NCBI GenBank assembly: GCA_964572475.1
Contig: CAZNEZ010000064.1
Coordinates: 1 to 9,336, forward strand
Direction: 5' to 3'
From: CAZNEZ01 sp964572475
GTDB lineage: Bacteria; Bacillota; Clostridia; Lachnospirales; Lachnospiraceae
Length of the DNA: 9,336 nt
Both the position numbers and the translations under genes were made by a program. Below, piece by piece: positions 5,119-9,336 of the stretch; the stretch's first letter is position 1; every line of letters begins with the position of its first letter. The notes below the pieces were generated by a model. The model was not told the DNA's origin. It worked only from the letters and a program-made list of their open reading frames with translations, and ran no database searches.

Positions 5119-7749
5119 TTATTTTATCTGTTCTGATAAAACTTCCTTAACTTTTAATAATGCATCATCTATAGCAGCTGGGTTCTTTCCACCAGCCTGA
5201 GCCCTATTTGGACGACCACCACCACCACCGCCTACAATACCAGCGATTGCTTTGATAAGATTACCAGCGTGCGCACCTTTTGCCATTGCATTATCAGTTG
5301 CCATTGCTAAAAGATTAACTTTATCACTTCCTTGAGATGAAGCAATAACAATTACACCATCACTTAGCTTATCCTTTAACTGGTCACCTAGGTTTCTAAG
5401 ACCATTCATGTCAACATCAGCAACTTTAACTGCTAAAAGTTTAACACCATCTACTGATATAACCTGCTCCATAACATTACCAAGAGATTCATTAGCCATC
5501 TTGCTTCTGAGCTTTTCATTTTCGCTCATAAGTGATTTGATTTCACTTTGCATAGCTTCTATCTTCTTAATAAGGGCATCTGGCTCTGACTTGGCTGCTT
5601 TTGCAGCATTCATCAATTCATCTTCGATTTTAGCATAATGTTTCATAACTCCAGCTGCTGTAAGAGCTTCTATTCTTCTAACTCCAGCTGCGATTCCCGT
5701 TTCAGAAACAATCTTGAATAGTGTAATACTTGATGTATTGGATACATGAGTACCACCACAAAGTTCAATTGAGTAATCACCCATAGATACAACTCTAACA
5801 TTTTCACCATACTTCTCTCCAAAAAGAGCCATAGCACCAGTACTTTTAGCTTCGTCAATAGACATAACCTTCGTAGTTACTGGTAATGCTGAGATTATCT
5901 GCTCATTAACGAGTAATTCAACTTTTGCGATTTCTTCGCTAGTCATTGCTTGAAAATGAGTAAAATCAAATCTTAATCTATCTGGTGTAACCAAAGAACC
6001 TGCTTGTTCAACATGGGTTCCTAAAACCGTTCTTAAAGCTTTCTGAAGTAAATGAGTTGCGCTATGATTATTACATGTACTCTGTCTAAGAGTCTCATCT
6101 ACATTAAGTGTAACAGTGTCACCTGTTTTAAACATACCTTTTATAACTTTTCCAATATGGCCGATTTTACCACCAACCAATTTAACTGTATCTACTACTT
6201 CAAATTCAGATGTAGGGGTTGTGATAATACCCTTATCACCTTCCTGACCACCCATTGTTGCATAAAAAGGTGTATCAGATACAATAATTGTACCACAATC
6301 ACCATCAGCTAGAGCTTCAGTAAGTTCTGTTTCTGTTGTAAGAACCGAAATAGTTGATTCACAAGTAAGTTTATCATATCCAACGAAGGTTGATGTAATT
6401 GAAGCATCAATAGATTCATATATTGTAGCATCTGCTCCCATATAATTTGTCGTTTTACGGGCTTTACGAGCAGTCTCTCTTTGCTGAGTCATAGCTTTAT
6501 TAAATCCATCTTCATCTATTGTTATATTTTTTTCCTCAAGTATCTCCTTTGTAAGGTCAAGAGGGAATCCATATGTGTCATATAACTTGAATGCATCAGT
6601 ACCAGATAACTGTGTATCTCCTGAAGCAATCATATTATCAAGGATGCTAAGGCCCTGATCTATTGTCTTGTTAAATTTGTTTTCTTCTTCTGAAAGTACC
6701 TTGAATATCATATCTTTTCTATCTTCAAGTTCTTTATAGCCATCTTTTGAAGTGTTAATTACTGTTTCACTTAATTTAGATAAAAAATTACCTTCAATTC
6801 CAAGAAGACGTCCATGACGTGCAGCTCTTCTTATAAGTCTGCGAAGTACGTATCCGCGTCCTTCATTAGAAGGCATAATACCATCAGAAATCATAAATGT
6901 CGCAGAACGAATATGGTCAGTTATAAGTCTTATAGAGACATCTTTCTTTTCGTCTGACTTATATGCGGTCTTTGCAAAATCACATACCTTATCCTTAAGG
7001 GCTTGTAAAGTATCAACATCAAAAATGGAATCAACGTCCTGAACTACAACAGCAAGTCTTTCAAGACCCATACCAGTATCAATGTTCTTATGCTCTAACT
7101 TTGTATAGTTGCCTTTTCCATCATTCTCAAATTGAGTAAATACATTGTTCCAAACTTCCATGTATCTGTCGCATTCACAGCCAACAGTACATCCCGGTTC
7201 TCCACAACCATATTTAGCTCCTCTGTCATAATATATCTCTGAACAAGGACCACAAGGACCAGCACCATGCTCCCAAAAATTATCTTCTTTACCGAATCTA
7301 AAGATTCTTTCAGCAGGGATACCTATCTCTTTGTTCCATATATCAAATGCCTCATCATCTTCAAGATATACTGAGGGATAAAGTCTATTTGCATCTAAGC
7401 CAACTACTTCTGTTAAAAATTCCCAAGACCAGTGAATAGCTTCTGTCTTAAAATAATCTCCAAATGAAAAGTTGCCCAACATCTCAAAAAATGTACCATG
7501 ACGAGCTGTTTTTCCAACATTTTCTATATCACCTGTTCTAATACATTTTTGACAAGTAGTAACTCTGTTCCTAGGTGGAATCTCCTGACCTGTAAAATAT
7601 GGTTTAAGTGGTGCCATACCTGCATTAATGAGCAATAAACTATTGTCATTGTGAGGTACAAGCGAAAAACTATTCATCTTAAGATGTCCTTTACTTTCAA
7701 AAAAGTCAAGGTACATTTTTCTCAATTCATTCAATCCATAAGATTTCAT
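5119..7749 (-). CDS. alaS: Alanyl-tRNA synthetase
   Basis: This 876-residue class II enzyme attaches alanine to tRNA(Ala) and edits mischarged Ser and Gly. The N-terminal catalytic core includes the motif 2 region RTGDIENVGKTARHGTFFEM (71-90) and motif 3 GMGLERLA (226-233). A Cys-rich insert typical of Firmicutes enzymes (Cys182, 187, 191, 193) lies before EVWNNVFTQF. The editing domain carries the zinc ligands HSATH (562-566) and CGGTH (664-668). A coiled segment (about 705-750) leads to the C-Ala/DHHA1 domain with the glycine run GGGGGGRP (840-846). Length is normal. The start is ATG 7749: GGAGGAA (7754-7760) lies just upstream and the family N-terminus begins MKSYGLNELR. An in-frame ATG at 7809 would add 20 residues and overlap the preceding gene, so it is rejected. 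Internal gene of a probable tyrS-to-GH43 operon; no T-box is seen. Confidence 0.97.
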   Translation of the reverse strand: MKSYGLNELRKMYLDFFESKGHLKMNSFSLVPHNDNSLLLINAGMAPLKPYFTGQEIPPRNRVTTCQKCIRTGDIENVGKTARHGTFFEMLGNFSFGDYFKTEAIHWSWEFLTEVVGLDANRLYPSVYLEDDEAFDIWNKEIGIPAERIFRFGKEDNFWEHGAGPCGPCSEIYYDRGAKYGCGEPGCTVGCECDRYMEVWNNVFTQFENDGKGNYTKLEHKNIDTGMGLERLAVVVQDVDSIFDVDTLQALKDKVCDFAKTAYKSDEKKDVSIRLITDHIRSATFMISDGIMPSNEGRGYVLRRLIRRAARHGRLLGIEGNFLSKLSETVINTSKDGYKELEDRKDMIFKVLSEEENKFNKTIDQGLSILDNMIASGDTQLSGTDAFKLYDTYGFPLDLTKEILEEKNITIDEDGFNKAMTQQRETARKARKTTNYMGADATIYESIDASITSTFVGYDKLTCESTISVLTTETELTEALADGDCGTIIVSDTPFYATMGGQEGDKGIITTPTSEFEVVDTVKLVGGKIGHIGKVIKGMFKTGDTVTLNVDETLRQSTCNNHSATHLLQKALRTVLGTHVEQAGSLVTPDRLRFDFTHFQAMTSEEIAKVELLVNEQIISALPVTTKVMSIDEAKSTGAMALFGEKYGENVRVVSMGDYSIELCGGTHVSNTSSITLFKIVSETGIAAGVRRIEALTAAGVMKHYAKIEDELMNAAKAAKSEPDALIKKIEAMQSEIKSLMSENEKLRSKMANESLGNVMEQVISVDGVKLLAVKVADVDMNGLRNLGDQLKDKLSDGVIVIASSQGSDKVNLLAMATDNAMAKGAHAGNLIKAIAGIVGGGGGGRPNRAQAGGKNPAAIDDALLKVKEVLSEQIK

Positions 7750-7771
7750 GATGTTCCTCCGTTTTACTATT

Positions 7772-7915
7772 TTATTCTTTATCTGCATCAAGAGCCGACT
7801 TTTTGGCATCTTTTCTATCTCGTAATTTTTTGCCTACTATTATTCCACAGACAGCTACCACTCCAATTAGAATGAATTTTATTGAATAAAAAACAATTGA
7901 TTGTACTAAAGTCAT
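7772..7915 (-). CDS. Small single-span membrane protein, function unknown
   Basis: This 47-residue reading frame starts at ATG 7915, with AAAGGAGC just upstream in the 12-nt gap after the tyrS stop, and ends 22 nt before alaS. Residues about 4-28 (SIVFYSIKFILIGVVAVCGI) form one hydrophobic helix. They are followed by a charged tail, GKKLRDRKDAKKSALDADKE, whose positive residues predict an N-out, C-in topology. The ribosome binding site, tight spacing on both sides and the positive-inside pattern show it is a real gene rather than a spacer. I do not recognise a characterised family. The position between two synthetase genes suggests constitutive expression but does not reveal function. It is too short for many automatic gene callers. 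Confidence 0.8.
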   Translation of the reverse strand: MTLVQSIVFYSIKFILIGVVAVCGIIVGKKLRDRKDAKKSALDADKE

Positions 7916-7927
7916 AAGCTAGCTCCT

Positions 7928-9160
7928 TTACTTGGCCTTAACCTGATGATATCCCTTTTTACCTTTTTTGATAAGTAACACACCATCAGAATCAAAGTCA
8001 TCAGTTGTGAATTTACGGTCAAATTCTGTACATTTTGTATCATTTATAGTAATTCCACCCTGCTGAATTAATCTTCTACCTTCTGAACGAGTTGCAGCAA
8101 GTTTGGTGTCAACTAAAAGGGTAATCAAGTCGATGCCTGCATCAAAAGTCGATTTATCATATTCAGTTGTAGGCATATCAGATGATTTGCCGCCATCTAT
8201 AAACACTGCTTTTGCAGCTTCCCTAGCCTTTGTAGCTTCTTCTTCACCATGAACAATCTTAGTTACTTCATATGCAAGTACTTCTTTTGCGTGATTAATA
8301 TCAGAACCTTCGAGTGCACCAAGACTTCTTACTTCGTCCATAGGAAGGAAAGTAAGAAGTCCAAGACATTCTTCAACTTTAACATCTTCAATATTTCTCC
8401 AGTATTGGTAAAACTCATATGGTGAAGTCTTCTCTGAATCTAACCATACAGCACCTTTCATGGTTTTGCCCATTTTTATACCCTCACTGGTTGTAAGAAG
8501 CTTAAAGGTAAGTCCATAAGCAGGTTTTTGCTCTTTTCTTCTAATAAGTTCAACACCACCGATAATATTGGACCATTGGTCATTACCACCAAGTTCTAGC
8601 TTACAGTCGTGTAATTTATTAAGCTTCCAAAAGTCATATGACTGCATAAGCATATAGTTAAATTCAAAAAATGTAAGACCTTTTTCCATTCTTTGTTTGT
8701 AACATTCAGCAGTAAGCATCTTGTTAACTGAAAAATGGACGCCAATTTCTCTTAGAAATTCTACATAGTTAAGATCTAAAAGCCAATCGGCATTATTCTC
8801 AATAATAGCATTGTTATTATCAAAATCAATAAATCTAGATAATTGTTCCTGAAATCTTTTAGCGTTATGATCTATGGTTTCCCTTGTCATCATGGTTCTC
8901 ATGTCAGATTTGCCAGATGGATCACCAATCATAGTTGTTCCGCCACCAAGAAGTGCAATTGGAATATGGCCAGCCTTTTGCATATGCATCATTGCCATTA
9001 CAGTTAGAAAGTGTCCAGCTGTAAGACTGTCGGCTGTAGCATCAAAGCCTATATAAAAGGTAACACGCTCCTTACCCAGTAATTCTCTAATTTCTGCTTC
9101 ATTAGTTGTCTGCTCTATAAAACCGCGCTCAAGCAGAATGTCGTATACATTTTGAGACAT
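7928..9160 (-). CDS. tyrS: Tyrosyl-tRNA synthetase
   Basis: This 410-residue class I enzyme charges tRNA(Tyr) in the cytoplasm. The Rossmann core begins YIGFDATADSL (36-46). The HIGH signature appears as TAGH (47-50), with only Gly-His of the canonical HIGH retained. GGNDQW (191-196) belongs to the tyrosine/ATP pocket, and the KMSKS loop appears as KMGKT (229-233), followed by GAVWLD. An S4 RNA-binding domain forms the C-terminus (about 345-405), with RSEGRRLIQQGGITIN. Length is typical. The start ATG 9160 has GGAGGA (9168-9173) seven bases upstream. It is the first gene of the probable operon tyrS - small membrane protein - alaS - GH43, driven by the promoter at 9245-9273. No T-box element is visible in the leader. 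Confidence 0.97.
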   Translation of the reverse strand: MSQNVYDILLERGFIEQTTNEAEIRELLGKERVTFYIGFDATADSLTAGHFLTVMAMMHMQKAGHIPIALLGGGTTMIGDPSGKSDMRTMMTRETIDHNAKRFQEQLSRFIDFDNNNAIIENNADWLLDLNYVEFLREIGVHFSVNKMLTAECYKQRMEKGLTFFEFNYMLMQSYDFWKLNKLHDCKLELGGNDQWSNIIGGVELIRRKEQKPAYGLTFKLLTTSEGIKMGKTMKGAVWLDSEKTSPYEFYQYWRNIEDVKVEECLGLLTFLPMDEVRSLGALEGSDINHAKEVLAYEVTKIVHGEEEATKAREAAKAVFIDGGKSSDMPTTEYDKSTFDAGIDLITLLVDTKLAATRSEGRRLIQQGGITINDTKCTEFDRKFTTDDFDSDGVLLIKKGKKGYHQVKAK

Positions 9161-9189
9161 CGTGTGTCCTCCTTCTTTATAAATTGTAG

Positions 9190-9228
9190 TTACGCTTTAG
9201 CGTAATAATTGCATGTCTAAGGACAAGC
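9190..9228 (-). promoter_or_regulatory. Two hairpins in the tyrS 5' leader
   Basis: The first hairpin, in transcript order, has arms at 9222-9228 and 9211-9217 (GCTTGTC/GACATGC, one mismatch, loop CTTA). The second has perfect six-base arms TTACGC/GCGTAA (9200-9205 and 9190-9195) with a four-base loop. Both lie between the predicted start site and the ribosome binding site. Neither is followed by a U-tract, and there is no T-box consensus. They may affect mRNA stability or bind a regulator; the palindromic second element could also be a DNA operator. Confidence 0.4.
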
Positions 9229-9244
9229 ATATATCTAATTAAAT

Positions 9245-9273
9245 ATCCTATCATAAAGAATAGCCAATTTCAA
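9245..9273 (-). promoter_or_regulatory. Sigma-A promoter of the tyrS operon
   Basis: The minus strand reads TTGAAA (9268-9273), exactly 17 bases, then TAGGAT (9245-9250), preceded by TGA as an extended -10. The predicted start is near 9238, giving a leader of about 78 nt before tyrS. It lies between the stop of the preceding reading frame and tyrS, as expected for the head of a transcription unit. Confidence 0.7.
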
Positions 9274-9286
9274 GTGAAAACAGATA

Positions 9287-9336
9287 TTATAATTCCCAAA
9301 TTCCATCATCTATAAATCTTCTTGCTGTATCTTCTG
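9287..9336 (-). CDS. C-terminal end of an unidentified protein (partial)
   Basis: One minus-strand frame is open from the window edge to a TAA at 9287-9289 and encodes EDTARRFIDDGIWEL. The other two minus-strand frames hit stops within this stretch. The residue mix (acidic, Arg pair, Trp near the end) looks like a real protein terminus, and the tyrS promoter follows directly. Fifteen residues are too few to name a family. Confidence 0.45.
   Translation of the reverse strand, partial: EDTARRFIDDGIWEL

Noticed and set aside
7750..7809. N-terminal extension of alaS by 20 residues from an upstream in-frame ATG
   Set aside because: It overlaps the end of the small membrane protein gene, has no ribosome binding site, and is absent from the family, whose N-terminus begins at MKSYGLNELR. 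A strong GGAGGAA precedes the ATG at 7749.
9180..9233. Possible 17-residue leader peptide (MLVLRHAIITLKRNYNL) upstream of tyrS
   Set aside because: The ATG has no ribosome binding site, the peptide has only one Tyr codon, and no attenuator-type terminator follows, so peptide-based attenuation is not supported.
9161..9286. T-box riboswitch for tyrS
   Set aside because: The T-box core (TGGNACCGCG on the transcript strand) is absent and the leader is too short.

Overview
The window is AT-rich, and every convincing gene lies on the minus strand, so transcription runs from high to low coordinates. The gene set suggests a plant-polysaccharide-degrading member of the Lachnospiraceae (Clostridia), for example a Butyrivibrio- or Pseudobutyrivibrio-like gut or rumen bacterium. 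The evidence is clostridial-type sporulation genes (yqfC, yqfD), Gram-positive Shine-Dalgarno sites (GGAGG-type), a Gram-positive lipoprotein, and two cell-surface GH43 arabinanase-like enzymes. The genus assignment is inference, not something read directly from the sequence.

Layout in the direction of transcription. The last 15 codons of an unidentified gene (9287-9336) are followed by a good sigma-A promoter and a leader of about 78 nt with two hairpins. Then comes tyrS (9160-7928), a 47-residue single-span membrane protein (7915-7772), alaS (7749-5119) and a 732-residue membrane-anchored GH43 enzyme (5097-2899). Gaps of 12, 22 and 21 nt, each carrying a ribosome binding site and no terminator, make this look like one operon in which a polysaccharide hydrolase is the distal gene of a tRNA-synthetase transcript. 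Next is rpsU (2759-2583), with its own near-consensus promoter, a structured leader and a strong intrinsic terminator. Beyond the terminator are a second GH43 enzyme, this one a lipoprotein (2447-627), then yqfC (538-281) and the first 76 codons of yqfD (265-35), which ends at an in-frame TGA close to the window edge.

The housekeeping backbone (tyrS, alaS, rpsU, yqfC, yqfD) is a familiar Firmicutes arrangement: in Bacillus subtilis yqfC-yqfD also lie downstream of rpsU. The two GH43 genes look like accessory genes inserted on either side of rpsU. They are paralogues that keep the same catalytic residues and C-terminal domain but reach the cell surface differently: one by a lipid anchor and a long acidic Ser/Thr/Asn-rich tether, the other by a signal peptide, a beta-sandwich and a membrane hairpin. 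Together they would cut arabinan side chains of pectin at the cell surface.

The points most worth following are the two-sided membrane-hairpin architecture of the larger GH43 enzyme, its transcriptional link to alaS, the truncated yqfD, and the structured leaders of rpsU and tyrS. No tRNA, rRNA, CRISPR array or complete mobile element is visible, and no stretch over 300 bases lacks a gene.
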